DNA of 64,000 bases, taken from assembly GCA_947462335.1 (NCBI GenBank), contig OX381708.1:43217377-43281376 (forward strand), given 5' to 3'. The stretch is from Harmothoe impar. Taxonomy: Eukaryota; Annelida; Polychaeta; Phyllodocida; Polynoidae. The first letter of the stretch is position 1, and each line of letters opens with the position of its first letter. Shown here piece by piece: positions 1 through 12,200 of this stretch. Both the position numbers and the translations under genes were made by a program. The notes beneath the pieces are model-generated. The model worked only from the letters and a program-made list of their open reading frames with translations. It made no database searches and was not told the origin of the DNA.

Positions 1-1800
1 CTGGGACCAGCTGCTACTACTGGTAGGCATAATGTTCCCGGCCTAGGCCTGCAGCTATCTAGGGTAGGCCTAGGTCCTCTATAGTCCAGCCATAGGCCTA
101 TAGAGCGTTGACTATGGTCTAGACCACGGATTTAACAATGAATCAATGGTCAGAAACCATTCAATGGTCAGAAACCATTCAATGAATGATATTATATTAG
201 GCTATAAATAATCTGACAACTGTTATTTTGAACAAAAAAAAAAGATATCTATAGTGGCAGACGCCTTCTAGCGAACCTGTGGGGGTGCAGAGGGCCCCCC
301 CCCCCCTCAGGTCGCAAGGTCATTTTTTTAGACTCTTTATCCTATAATCAATTTTGTGCAAAAGTCGCCAGGTCGCTTAAATTATTGCCCCAGGTCGAAA
401 GGTATTTTTCTACCCCATCCCCTCCCCCGAAATTTTTCCTCCCGCCAGAAAATTGGCCTAATGACCACTTTAGTGCAATCGGAGTATTGTCATAATATAC
501 CTATATATGTGAACTATAATACAGAGCCTAATTGGACAATATGGTAAATCCTGTGCAAACATATTGATTTATCATAATTTTCAACTTGTGGCGCGAACGG
601 CCCTCCATACTCGGTAATCCAGCCATTCAACATTGAGGTCCCATCGGGTAAATTCGGTGCCGAACGCGATTGGATCCAAAATCAATATCACGTAAACTGG
701 AACTCAGAATACCCAGCACTCGTACGGAACAGAAAAGTTAAATACAAATACAATGTTATTGCTCTCGATTAAACTTTTTAGCCAATCTTATTCAGTGTAT
801 AGTATCTCCGTTATTCTGTCGGAAACCGCATTGGATCCCTTACGTTTCCCATTCTTTGTCAACAGAGTTGACCAATCAGCTGCTCATATGTAGGTCACGT
901 GGTTGTTGCCATGCTGTAGTTGTTGCCATCAGCTTGCAGTCAGAAAGGGACAGGCAGATCAAAGGGAGGGGCTTAATTTTGGGGGTACTTTTAATACCAC
1001 GCCATTACCAGTTAAAGGTAAGTGAGGAAAATGTGTCTTCATACTTTTAAAGCTTATCGATTTAGCTGTCAGTCAGTCGGACTTGATCAAGGTACTCAGG
1101 TCGATTCTCTGCAGCGGCCAGGTGATTCAACTTTGACCCGCCCAGACTGGAGTGGAGGCTGCAGCAGAAACGGCTCGGGTTGAGATTTGTTGATCATTCA
1201 TGATTCTTTTCTTGTGAGTTGCATGCCGATCCACGCCTAGGCTACATGTCTATGTCTATGCCATAGGCAACTTGAATTTGATTTCTTTCTTTCTTTCTTT
1301 CTTTTATTGTGTGTAATCCTGGCTGATATTAGTAGGGGCCTAGGGTGTGTGGGATGGGCAAATGTGATGTGAAAATCTTTGAAAACGTTGCCTTCCCCGC
1401 TTTATGCGGGTTGCTAAGGTAGGGAGAACTTCTCTATTGTTTTAGAAATTACCCCTTCCCACCTTATGACACTCCCCGGTTAAGACCTGCAGGTTCTATA
1501 AAAAGAGATCAACTCAGACTATGCACCAGGTTGCACACATACTATAGTCTATCAACCATATCATGGCGAGGCCTAGCAACGTTTTATCGACGGCAGACAC
1601 TTCCAGGTTAGGACTTTCAAAGGCAATGCTAGAGGAAGGCATAAAACAAAACAAAAACGAGCAAATGAAAAAAATAACACAAAAACGTAGCTTTCAGTTT
1701 CAGTCCAGTCTCCAGACGGTTAGATAGATCTACATCGAGTGTCAAACGTGTGTAACCTATTATTTTCACAAAGCGAAACAACGTTGGGGGTTGCCACAAT
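1..1800. other. Intergenic, no gene seen
   Basis: I see no conserved exon or RNA gene here. The stretch holds several TAGGCCTA-type palindromes, a short CTTT run near 1280 and C-rich low complexity near 297. The short open frames have no recognisable domain. Confidence 0.6.
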
Positions 1801-2585
1801 GTCAATGCAATGGGGTTGTATGGAAGGCCGGTGCGACATTGTGCCATTTGCTAATTGTCATTTGCCATTTGCCATTTGCTAATTGCCATTTGCTGAATGT
1901 AGATATTTGCTAATTGCCATTTGCTGAATCTAAATATTTGCTAATTGTCATTTGCCATTTGCTGTTTGCCAGTTGCCATTTGTATGCTAGTAATCAGTTG
2001 CTATTTGCTAGTCTCAGCTTACAGTTAGGTCTAGGCCCAGACTATGTGTTTCTACAGTAGGTCTACATACCTTGTAAGGAATTTATCCAAAATAAAGCAT
2101 ATTTATTTAATTCAAGCTAGCCTTTCTAAAATATACTTCATAAAGGGTATTTAATTGATAGGGACTATATGCCTCCTATAGGTCAGATGGACAGCCTAGA
2201 CTTAGGCTAGACTGCTGACCTCAGAATAGGCAACTGGCAATTTCGCTATACTAGCAAATGGCAATTCTAACGTGAAGTAGCAATATGGCAACATGAAAAC
2301 TGTCAATTGACAAAATTTTCATTGAAAAATGGCAAATGGCAATTGACAAAATGGCAATCAGCAAATGGCAATTGACAAATGGCAATATTGCTGATTGATG
2401 GCCACATTGAGCATTTGGCAACCTTTTCTGGCACTTGGCACCCTCAAACCAGCAAATGGCACCCTCAAAGCAGCAAATGGCAATTGGCAACCAGCAAATG
2501 GCAATTGGCAATTAGCAAATGGCACAATGTCGCACCGGCCTTCCATAGTGTTGCTATATAATGTCCCTGCTTCCATTGCATTGAC
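1801..2585. mobile_element. Foldback element with sub-repeats in its arms
   Basis: An imperfect inverted repeat. The left arm begins GTCAATGCAATGG (1801) and TATGGAAGGCCGGTGCGACA (1819); the right arm holds the complements at 2528-2547 and 2573-2585. Inside, both arms are built of short repeats of the type CCATTTGCTAATTG (left) and CAATTAGCAAATGG (right). Long inverted repeats made of tandem sub-repeats are the hallmark of Foldback-type DNA transposons. No coding capacity is seen, so it would be non-autonomous. The outer limits are approximate. Confidence 0.65.
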
Positions 2586-4768
2586 CAGCTGCAGGGGCAG
2601 ACTATATAGACTATGATCAATGGCAATGCAGCGGTCCCAATGCAGCAACAGAGGGCGATATTTGATATCAAAGAAATTGTTGGGAAAGTTCTGGACTTTT
2701 CTGCGGTTTAATAGAAAAGGACACAAACATTCTGCATAGTTTAATCTGTTTCAAAAGATAATTGCTATGTGAATCTCCTAGTCTATATTTTTTTTATAGA
2801 TCTAACGGATATGCTTAGATAACATGTTTACAGACAACTTTTTGAGCAGCCTCTCGCTAAACCAACGTCAAGATCTAGTCTCTATTATTATGAAAAGTCA
2901 CCAATTCATGGAATCATACTCTCCTCCTAATAGGCCCCTAAGATAGTGAGAAGCTTACGCTCCCCCTACCCCCCTCCCCCCCAAAAAAAACAAACAAACA
3001 GGAAAACAAAAAAACAAAACAAAAAAAAAAACCACACAGATAAAAACCCCACAAATAAACTATTTAATACCAGGTCAAGTAGGTATAGGGGACCTTTCTG
3101 CTTTCATGTAGAGATCTAGGCTAGTAGCAGTAAGGTCTGGGTCTATGTCTCTCTAGTATATAGATATGTGACATGCTTTCGACCCGGGGTTTGTTTTGTT
3201 TTCTGTATAGATCTGATAAACCAACTCTTGGGTGATCCAGGTGTTAACAAATGGCAAAATAAAGTTATCCTGTTAGTCAGATATATGAGCTTTTTTTCTT
3301 CTTAATTCTTTGTCAGGGGGAACAGATGTTCAAATCTGATTTGTCGACCCCTGAGCCTCTAGATATTATCCCACCGTAGAGATAATCTGTTCATGATTTT
3401 CAGGTTCTAGCCCCTCCTCGGTTTGAGTAAGAACTAGTAAGAACGTCAGCATTATGTAGCAAAACGTAGACAGGGGGAAAAAACTAATCAAGAATCAAGA
3501 TAATAATTATGAATTTCCAATGTGCGTAGGGTGTATGTAAAACAGTTGGTAAATATAGAATCATATTCATACACTGGGATAAATATTCTTTGATATCATT
3601 GACGAACATTGTGATCACAGTCCGATGTAAAAATATTGTATTCTTTTACCAATGTAATCAAATTCCCAACATAAAAAAAAAGTCCAAGAAATCTAAATGT
3701 GGAAAGGGTCAGTATAAATTGCCTATAACATTAGTATAATGTCATGTATATGAGGGTTTAGCCGAGTCAGGGTAAGTCTCCAAACCAAACTTAGAGCTCT
3801 AACCGATCAGGTCCCTAAGTGCCTGGTGCAACTTCAGTGTTTGCCGTTGCTAGCCAACTAAGGCCGTGTACAATTAGTCGGCGAGGCATGTTTTATTTAC
3901 ACTATGACGCCCCAAGACCAATGCAAAGACCCGGCAGGCAGCTTGGAGACACAGCCACCCCACTTTGTACAAATGTACCATTCACGTGTAAATGATTATT
4001 CCTGCTTTCTTTTTCTTTTCAAATGGTATATTTTCATTTTGTCTAAACTCTAAGACCATTTCAAACACGGCTTTCGCGGTCGCATCAGCCACATCGCCCT
4101 GTGAACCTGCTTTAATCCTAACCACCCAAGTTCTGTGCTCCAGTTTTTAACACCTCCTCACAGACTGGGACAAAGGAATTAATAGAACCCCATGAGATTA
4201 ACGTGGCGCTAATTAGCTCATTGGGAAAGTAGGTGCGAACGCTGTTGAGCCACATGGCGTAGGGAGGTGCCTTATCATAAGGGCTTATGGTGTACCGTTA
4301 GCTTTTTCACTGCCTCACGCGCCCCTAGGTGGTTGTCACCTTTGTCATCAGCTATAAGAACTGGTGCACACTCAGTAACTGCTTCATTCCATGACTGGAC
4401 TTCCATCAGAAGCAATATACACACGGGACTAGGAACAGGGTATAGCCGACATATCTAGTGTGCCGAACAGGGCACTACCAGTGCATTCTAACGGTGGGAG
4501 GAGAGCAGGCAACATCTATTGATTGTGAGCCTGACTTCTGTTAGAAGTTTCTCGTCAGTACTACATTGGATTTCTTACTTGGATACTTAACTTGGATAAT
4601 CTAAGCAGTTAGAACGTCAGTTTCATATCGGTAAGTAAGGGAGCAATGTTTGACAATAATACCATTTGGATTGATACTAGGGAACTTGGTATGGGACCCT
4701 GCACCATTGAGATGTTAGACTCTGCTCTGCACTGCACACAATTATAATCCTGCCTCGGAGATCAGAGA
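2586..4768. other. Intergenic, no gene seen
   Basis: No recognisable gene. There is C/A-rich low complexity at about 2960-3060. The sequence just upstream of 4769 may be the 5' part of the retrotransposon that follows, but I could not recognise an endonuclease domain in it. Confidence 0.5.
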
Positions 4769-6910
4769 TTGTACATATCTAGATGGGACACATTTTACAG
4801 CAGACAAAATGTAGATGAAAAATGGGAGTTTATAGAAGCAGGCATTAGGGAATACTTAGACGAGGTCTGTCCACTGACTCCTACCAAATTCAGAGATCAC
4901 GGGAACCAATGGATGACCCCAGCAGTGCTCGAAATGATTACTGAAAGAAATAGTTGTGTAAGGGAACATAGAGCAACCGGGGTAGAAGCACATATATTAG
5001 AGGCGGGTAGACTCAGGCTTAGGATAAATGTCGAGGTAAGGAAAGCCAAGTCGGATTTTGTTAAAGGTAAACTAGAGCAATACAAAAACAATCCTAAAAA
5101 GTTCTGGTCTCAAGTAAAGGGTTTGATAAGGAGACCTAAGGAAAGTATCACAATACACCTCAGGGATGAGCACAGTCAGGAGATGGTAGACGATGTGCCT
5201 AATTATATAAATAATTTCTTCTGCAACATCGGGCCAGAACTGTTTATGAAAGGGGGTTTTGCAGCTCCCATTCTAACTGAGTTTAATGTAGCAAATGTCA
5301 AATTTGAATGCCCGTCACCTTTTACCCAAAAAGACGTGACAGACTTAGTAAAAGACATAGACCTAAACAAGCCCTCTGGGTTTTCTGATATCAATGCTAA
5401 GTCACTGAAAGGTTCCCTCTCCAACATAGTACCACAAATGACTCATCTGTTTAATTTTTCTATAAACACAGGGGTATTTCCAGACGCCTGGAAGAAAGGT
5501 AAAGTAACCCCCATTCCAAAAGCAGGCAGCCTTACCAATATCTCAAACTGGAGGCCTATCTCCATTCTCCCCGTCCCTGGTAAATTGCTTGGGAAGTTAG
5601 TTCAGAGTTACATAATGAATAGCCTGGAGAGGGAAAATTTCTTTTCACATGACCAATATGGTTATAGACAAGGACTTAGCACAAGCGGTGCGGTATTGGA
5701 TTTAGTAGAAGATTTGATGGTCGCAAAAGATGAGAGCAAAGTCACTGCTGCAGCTTATTTCGATGTGAAAAAAGCTTTTGATTGTGTAAATTATTCCATT
5801 TTGTTAAACAAAATAATAGAATTGGGCTTTCCAAAAAGTGTGGTAAAGTGGCTGACGTCATATTTAAGTGGCAGAGAACAAACTACGTTAGCAAATGGCA
5901 TCCTTTCTGATAGTAAAAAGGTTACATTTGGGGTACCACAAGGGTCTGTCTTAGGCCCCACCCTTTTCATAATCTATATAAATAATGTGATTAGAAACCT
6001 GCAATATTGTAAGGCTAAGTTATATGCTGATGACCTAGTTATTTATGTATCAAACAGAAATCCGCACACAGCCAAGGCTCTGTTACGAACAGATATAAGA
6101 AATCTGCTTGACTCATATAGTGATATAGGTCTAACAGTGAACATGAAAAAGACCAAGGTAGCGTGGTATTGTTCTCCGCAAATGGAAAAAAGGTGCCCAG
6201 ATTTAAGTATGGATATTGACGGTGACAAAATTCAGGCGGTCAGAGTTTATACATACTTAGGTGCTCATATTGATATCCACCTCTCCATGGAGCAACACGC
6301 CAAAGCTGCACTGGGGATTATAAATCAGCATTTGTTCAAGCTAATCAAAATAAGGGAAAATATTGACACTAGAACGTCCATTCTCATATATAAACAAATT
6401 ATTCTTCCTAAGATCGATTACTGCTCTCTACTGTTAGATACGTGCAATCAGGCCACGGTCAACAATCTACAAGTTGCCCAGAACAGAATTTTGAGGTGTT
6501 GTCTCCAATGCAGAATAAGGGATGAATCCGTAGTCAATCTACATGTACTGTGTGAAGTACCGGTAATGATAAAACGCAGGCAAGAGCTACTGTTATCCAT
6601 CATGCAAGCTAGATCCATCAGATTGCCCAATCCTTCCCATAATCGTACCCGCAATGATTGTAGATTACTTTTCCCAATGAGGAGACCTGTGAGAGACAGT
6701 TACAAGAAAGGCCCTTACTACAGGGGCGCCAAGATGTGGAACGCCCTATCTTTAGAAATACACAGTTCAAAAAGCAAAGCCATTTTCAAGAATAAAGTAA
6801 AGTCCCTGTTAGGGATACAAATGAAAGGTCAAAGGACCGCTCTTTTAAATTTAAGAAAGAAGAGGAGGGCAAGGGAAATTTTAAGGGCGCAGAGAAAAAA
6901 GGCTGCCTAG
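4769..6910 (+). CDS. Non-LTR retrotransposon reverse transcriptase
   Basis: A 713-codon open frame encoding the reverse transcriptase of a non-LTR retrotransposon. The first residues resemble the linker that usually follows the endonuclease. The fingers/palm hold a K-V-x-P-I-P-K motif near residue 245 and a W-R-P-I-S motif after it. Motif A is FDVKKAFD (from residue 331), then GVPQGSVLGP, and the catalytic YADD is at residues 419-422. The C-terminal part has a Y-x-G-x-K-M-W-N motif typical of CR1/jockey-type proteins and no RNase H. The frame opens after a TAA at 4745 and its first codon is TTG, so no true start is visible: the N-terminal endonuclease is missing or lies beyond a break. The RT frame itself has no stops. 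Assignment to a named clade is not possible here. Confidence 0.93.
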   Translation: MYISRWDTFYSRQNVDEKWEFIEAGIREYLDEVCPLTPTKFRDHGNQWMTPAVLEMITERNSCVREHRATGVEAHILEAGRLRLRINVEVRKAKSDFVKGKLEQYKNNPKKFWSQVKGLIRRPKESITIHLRDEHSQEMVDDVPNYINNFFCNIGPELFMKGGFAAPILTEFNVANVKFECPSPFTQKDVTDLVKDIDLNKPSGFSDINAKSLKGSLSNIVPQMTHLFNFSINTGVFPDAWKKGKVTPIPKAGSLTNISNWRPISILPVPGKLLGKLVQSYIMNSLERENFFSHDQYGYRQGLSTSGAVLDLVEDLMVAKDESKVTAAAYFDVKKAFDCVNYSILLNKIIELGFPKSVVKWLTSYLSGREQTTLANGILSDSKKVTFGVPQGSVLGPTLFIIYINNVIRNLQYCKAKLYADDLVIYVSNRNPHTAKALLRTDIRNLLDSYSDIGLTVNMKKTKVAWYCSPQMEKRCPDLSMDIDGDKIQAVRVYTYLGAHIDIHLSMEQHAKAALGIINQHLFKLIKIRENIDTRTSILIYKQIILPKIDYCSLLLDTCNQATVNNLQVAQNRILRCCLQCRIRDESVVNLHVLCEVPVMIKRRQELLLSIMQARSIRLPNPSHNRTRNDCRLLFPMRRPVRDSYKKGPYYRGAKMWNALSLEIHSSKSKAIFKNKVKSLLGIQMKGQRTALLNLRKKRRAREILRAQRKKAA

Positions 6911-7815
6911 GTTGGACTATTGTCACAGGTTTATGTACAGGAGAATCTGAATTCCTGGCTTGCAATATCCTCCATGTGAAAGGTGATAGTATCATACAGA
7001 TTTAAGGCTCAGTGACGTTTATATTATATAATATGTGATGTATGAGTTAAGCCCTCTAGAGAATATATGACTCTCTAAGTGATATGTAAATCAAAACCAA
7101 CATTTTTGTAAGTGAGCTTTATTACGTATTGGTGCACGTATATAAGTAAAATACACAAGACATAAATGTGATGCTCCATTCAGGTCTCTCCATGCTTAAT
7201 CTTTTGATGCTCATTCTTTCTACTACCTATGTACTAGACGGCCATAAAATTCTAGGTTTATGGATAAGAATTTGTCTCGACAGTGTGTATACTCTATCTT
7301 AAAGCATCCAGTATAATGCATTCTCAGTCCATTCATATAGAGCATCCTATGAGATGTCCCAAATTTATCATGTGTAGTGGGATCAGAGTGGAGATCATCT
7401 GTAAAGATAAGGAAGACAAGGTCAATTTAAAGTCACATTTCGTATGAAAAGGCTAAAATGATCAAGTCTAATTTTAACTTCACACTTGGTATGGTTGAAC
7501 AACCTGGGAGGGGCGTTAATATGGGTAGTTTTAATCAAACGTCGTCAGGAGATGAGGACACTGTGGGCAACAGTTATAATTCTATTTTATTAATTACTCA
7601 TTGTATAAACTCATTGTTGTAAATAGCCATTGTTACTACTGTTATAGACTACCATGTTGGTAGCGAAACCTGCGTCTTATCGGGCAATATATCTGCCTCG
7701 ACGAGTTGGCTCGCCAGCTCCGAAGAATAGAATAGGACCGGCCAAAATAATGTATTGAAAATCATGATCAGTTAAATAAACTGTTATGAGTGTACATAAA
7801 AAAAAACAAAAAAAC
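4769..7815 (+). mobile_element. 5'-truncated LINE-like element with poly(A) tail
   Basis: The element comprises the RT frame, a 3' untranslated region of about 890 bp, an AATAAA at about 7773 and a terminal A-rich tail at about 7797-7815. AATAAA followed closely by a poly(A) run marks the 3' end of a copy made by target-primed reverse transcription. The 5' boundary and target duplications were not found, so the start given is only the start of the open frame. Confidence 0.75.
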
Positions 7816-9223
7816 TGAACATCACATACAGTCACCAGATGTCACTGTTCATCTCTCCATACATTTCCACAAACTTATGATTCTATTATATTTTTTAATG
7901 GCAGCAGAAGCCTTCCTATGACATGTTAATCGAGCCAAGATGCATCCCTTCCTATAACACCAGTACAAATGTATGACAGCATCTATCACATAAACTACAT
8001 GTATAAAAACGTCCGGTCATCGTCATGGAATTATAGTCTGGACTAGACCCCCCCCCCTTTTTTTTCCCTTTTTTTTTTTACTATTTACATGGCTTATAGA
8101 CGGCATTAATGTGTGGTATAATCAGCTATAAATGTGTATACCCATGTGTAGAACTGCATGACGTCGATTACATCACCCCCTCCCGCTCCAGCACTACTCC
8201 CCTGTTCACTCATGCATTAAATTGGTAGTATCCATGCCTCCTCATTGATGGACATGGAGTGGAGTAAGGTTGTGGTTATGGGGTATGAAATGCAGTGTCG
8301 ACAGCCGCCTGACTGCCACTTCCTGGTTTACTCGCTGCCTAGTTAATAATGCAGACAGTGCCGACGGGGCTCGGTGCCCAAACACTGGTACATCAATAAT
8401 AGACACGTGTTTGAGTACGTGTACCGCAATTACCGCCATCCAGTGTGCTGGTTTACTTGAACCCTTAAAGATGTCAGCATGATGCCTCAATGCATCATTT
8501 ATAGTGTTATGGCTCATGATAAAAACAAGGAGCGCTGGGTGGGGGGTAAGACCGTGACGTGTACCTCTTTATGCAGGTAAAGTCCAGCGTGTGGATTTGA
8601 TAAGATGAGTTGAGCCCCCATACTGTAGTGGTGCATCATGATGACCTTATGTAATAACCCTGTAAGGTCCATGGTGTGATGCATGAATGCATGAAGGGCT
8701 ACGTTCGTGCATCAAGACAACAAAACTGTAATACATTACAGCTCTATGCACTCGCAAAGGACTAATCCACTCTCTATTTCTTCTCATTTTCAGGCGTGGT
8801 TAGGGGGGTGGGCTTCTTTATGTTTCGTTTATTTTCTTTTTCTTTTTAATTTTTTCTTCTTCTGTGGAGATAAACAAGTGAGGAAATTCAAATTGGATTG
8901 GTTTTGTTTAAGACATTGTAACCCGTTGTTGGTTATACTTTAAGGGTTACGTTTTTGGTTACTTGTTTTTGTTTATCAAAGTTGTATTTTCTAACACTTC
9001 GATTTATTCACCCAGAACATGAATCTAAATATTGACGTCTATGCCCAAAACAACGCTTTGATCAACAATACAAACTAACGTTCAGGCCCGCGTTCAGGCC
9101 TGCCTGTACATGCCTTCCTTCACATTTCCCCCGGCATTTCCGATCACATGTATGTCCAATTTACTCAAAATATCTTCTTCTGCTATCCCCATTCTCTAGG
9201 AAATAACCACCTAAACAGTCACC
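7816..9223. other. Upstream region of ODF3-like gene; degenerate repeats
   Basis: No conserved exon is seen. Around 8460-8770 are GCATGATGC/GCATCATGATG blocks that resemble the MITE at 10721-10889, probably decayed relatives. A pyrimidine tract ending in CTCTAG at about 9199 could be the acceptor of a 5' UTR exon just before the ODF3-like start codon. Confidence 0.4.
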
Positions 9224-12200
9224 ATGGTGTACGAATACACAAAGCCGCGCGGGCCCATCGCGGCCATGTACCGGTCGCCGGGCCCGTGCTACGCCCTTCC
9301 GGGCCTGGTGGGGCAGCTCACCCACGACCCCCGTTCCGACCACCAGAAGGGCCCCGCCTACCCCTTCGGTATTCGGCACGGGAAGTGGCGTGATGACTGC
9401 TCCCCCGGCCCGTGCTACCTGCCCAACCCCAAGATCTACCGGAACGGCGCCGATGGCACCCCTCACTACTCGCTGTACAGTCGGCAGAAGGACAGTACGG
9501 CCTTTAAGACCCCCGGGCCGGGCGCCTACAGCCCCGAGGTGGCCGGACCCACTTCCAAACCCATGCCGCCCCAGTACAGCTTCGGCAGCCGCCACCGCCA
9601 CCGCCGCACAGACAACACACCTGGTGAGAAGCACCTTTAGAAGATACTTTTATTTTTTTTGTATATTTAAAAACATTTTTAAATCCTCTATTTTTCGGAC
9701 AAAAAGCACTTTTTGTGTGCAGGGAGAATTACAGATACACACATACCATGTATTGATACGATAGGGACAAGGCTAAATAGAAGAATTGTGTAGACTGCTA
9801 TTCATAATTAGCCATTGCCCCAATAATTATAGTGAATGTACAAACATATAGATACGCAATGTGTATGGAATGGGGGTGCTATATCTCGATTCATTTACAT
9901 CATATACCGAGTAGAGCTCCATGGTGACCACCTCCCTATATATAACCCAAACATGATTCATTCCCCGCCGCCCTCGCCCTTATAGCCAAACTCCACAGTA
10001 CGATTTATGGGACTGGAAGCCTTGCGTTTTGTTACTAGACTGTTAGCAATATATCAAACAGCAAGGGTTCCCAACTCACCTTTGCCTTTTTCAAGCTAGA
10101 CTGTTACGATTTGGTGGCAGGAAACCTCTGCGTTTTGGACTGAACTGTTGCAATTTGTAGATAGCAGGCTTGAAACCTTTGCATTTTGCACTGAACTGTT
10201 GCAATTTGCAGATAGCAGGCTTGAAATGTTATGCATTATCAAACGAAACATTGCAAATGTGTAAACCGCAGAGATTTTAGGGCATTGCAGGGAAAAATAT
10301 CTAAATATTTTGATATTTGACTTGATGTAAATTGCAACACTTAGGCAAGGGCCCTTAGTCAATACTGCCTTGTAATAGAGCAACAGTATCTTGCATATTG
10401 CCAAAATATCTCTTATTCCCATAAACGCAGGGTTTTTCCTACCTAAATCGTACTGTGGAGTTTGGCTATTACCAAACACTACATATTTCATCATGAATTA
10501 ATTGCTGACCTTTTCGCTCCCACCCTGCAGCACCCAACTCGTACGTGCTCCCTAAGATGTTAGGTACGACGGCACAGAGCGGCAAGCGGCAAGCCCCGTG
10601 CTACTCCCTCACCGGCCGCAGTAAGACAGGCAGCTTCCACGAGGACCTCCAGAAGGTGGGTACACCCCTCACCAGGCCATTATGTAATGTAGTATGCACC
10701 ATAACCTGGGCCGGTATTAACCCGTTGAGGGCCGCATGATGCTTTAATGTGTCGCCATGATGCATGAAAAGAGCCCTGCTGGCAAGTCTACTTGCCCGGG
10801 AGGGTTGCATCCATGGCATTCATGCATCATGACGACAAAAAGGGCATACTAGTGGTAGTACATTAAAGCACTATGCGGCCCTTAAAGGGTTAACTCCACA
10901 CCTGGCACCAGACGTGTGTAACCTGAGAGCCTGCATGAGAGTCCTGCATCATACAGGGTGTGAATGCCATATTACAGGATGTGGACTCAAGGACCACGGG
11001 CCGGGCCATGATTGTATGCGTGTAGTATAGGGAGTGTGGGATTTTTCGCGGGCGTGGAATTTTCGCGAAAATTATTGATAGCCACTGCCATTGGTAGCGA
11101 TATTCAAAATGTGTGTGATATTTGAAGAGTAAACCTATTCGTGTTAATCTTGGTATATGTGCACACGGTACCTTTCTGTTTGACCAGTTCTCAATTGCAA
11201 CTGCGAACATATATGTGACGTGGTGTTTGACCATAGGTGGACTTAGTCTTAGGGTTCGTGAATCTATATTCCTGCCCTTGTGCTCCCAAATACGCCATGT
11301 ACACACACTCTGACCAGCTCTGTGTGCTCAGCTCGGCCTCTGGCTCTAGCAACCAAAGGTTCCGCCAGGGGTTGTGGTCCTAAAGGCTCAATCCTTGGCC
11401 GAGAAATCCAGAGAAAATTCCCAGTAATGGCTTTAGTTCGAGAGCCACTGTTATGCTGCCCTGCCTGTGGCGAGGAGAAAGCGTGTTTTGATTTGAGATG
11501 TAAAATCAACCCAGCTTGTTCGTGGGAATTGCTATTTGCGCAGTTATATACTCAAGTTTGATCAATTTAGTTTGAACTTTCGGCCATCTCCCAATTTGAT
11601 ACTTAGACAATGTGTCTCATACTTCTTACAATAACGATAATGCACAAGCTATGCCCAACCAAGTAAATTTTGCGATAGATATGTTCTATTGAGATTCATT
11701 TTATATGATAACTGTCTTTTCTTTTCAATAAATATGATTCCTCTTCTTCCTCCACAGACGCCTGGTCCTGGCGCCTACCAAACGACAGAACCTAACCAGT
11801 ACAGGAACAAGGCCCCACACTACAGTATGACGAGTAGACACGTCATGCCCGGAGACTCCACACAGAAACCAGGCCCTGGAGCCCACAGTCCCGAGAAGGT
11901 AGGCCCACTCACTCTGATCGCACTGCTACTTATAAGCCTACCTAACCAAAACTGCTATCTCACTCTGTAGAATAACCCTTAATCTGATGGCATTATCGCC
12001 GGGTCTTGACGTATTTCTCTAGGGCCTTTGGCCGGGGTCTTTGGGGATACTGTGCATGTATTTTTCAGGGAGGAAATTTTGCCCCCAATGGCCTATATCT
12101 CTCTGTACCCTGGTTCTCTATGGTATGGGTACGTCATTGTATAGAAAAAATGGCACGTGGTGCAGGAGCCCAGTGTTGTCACGTCATGGCAGCTACCCAG

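Noticed and set aside
8460..8770. A full piggyBac-like MITE like the one at 10721
   Set aside because: Shares GCATGATGC-type blocks but no pair of TTAA-flanked inverted ends could be set.
9161..9764. Overlapping open frames on both strands at ODF3 exon 1
   Set aside because: Shadows produced by the GC-rich ODF3-like exon; only the frame from 9224 has the SPGP repeats and splices correctly.
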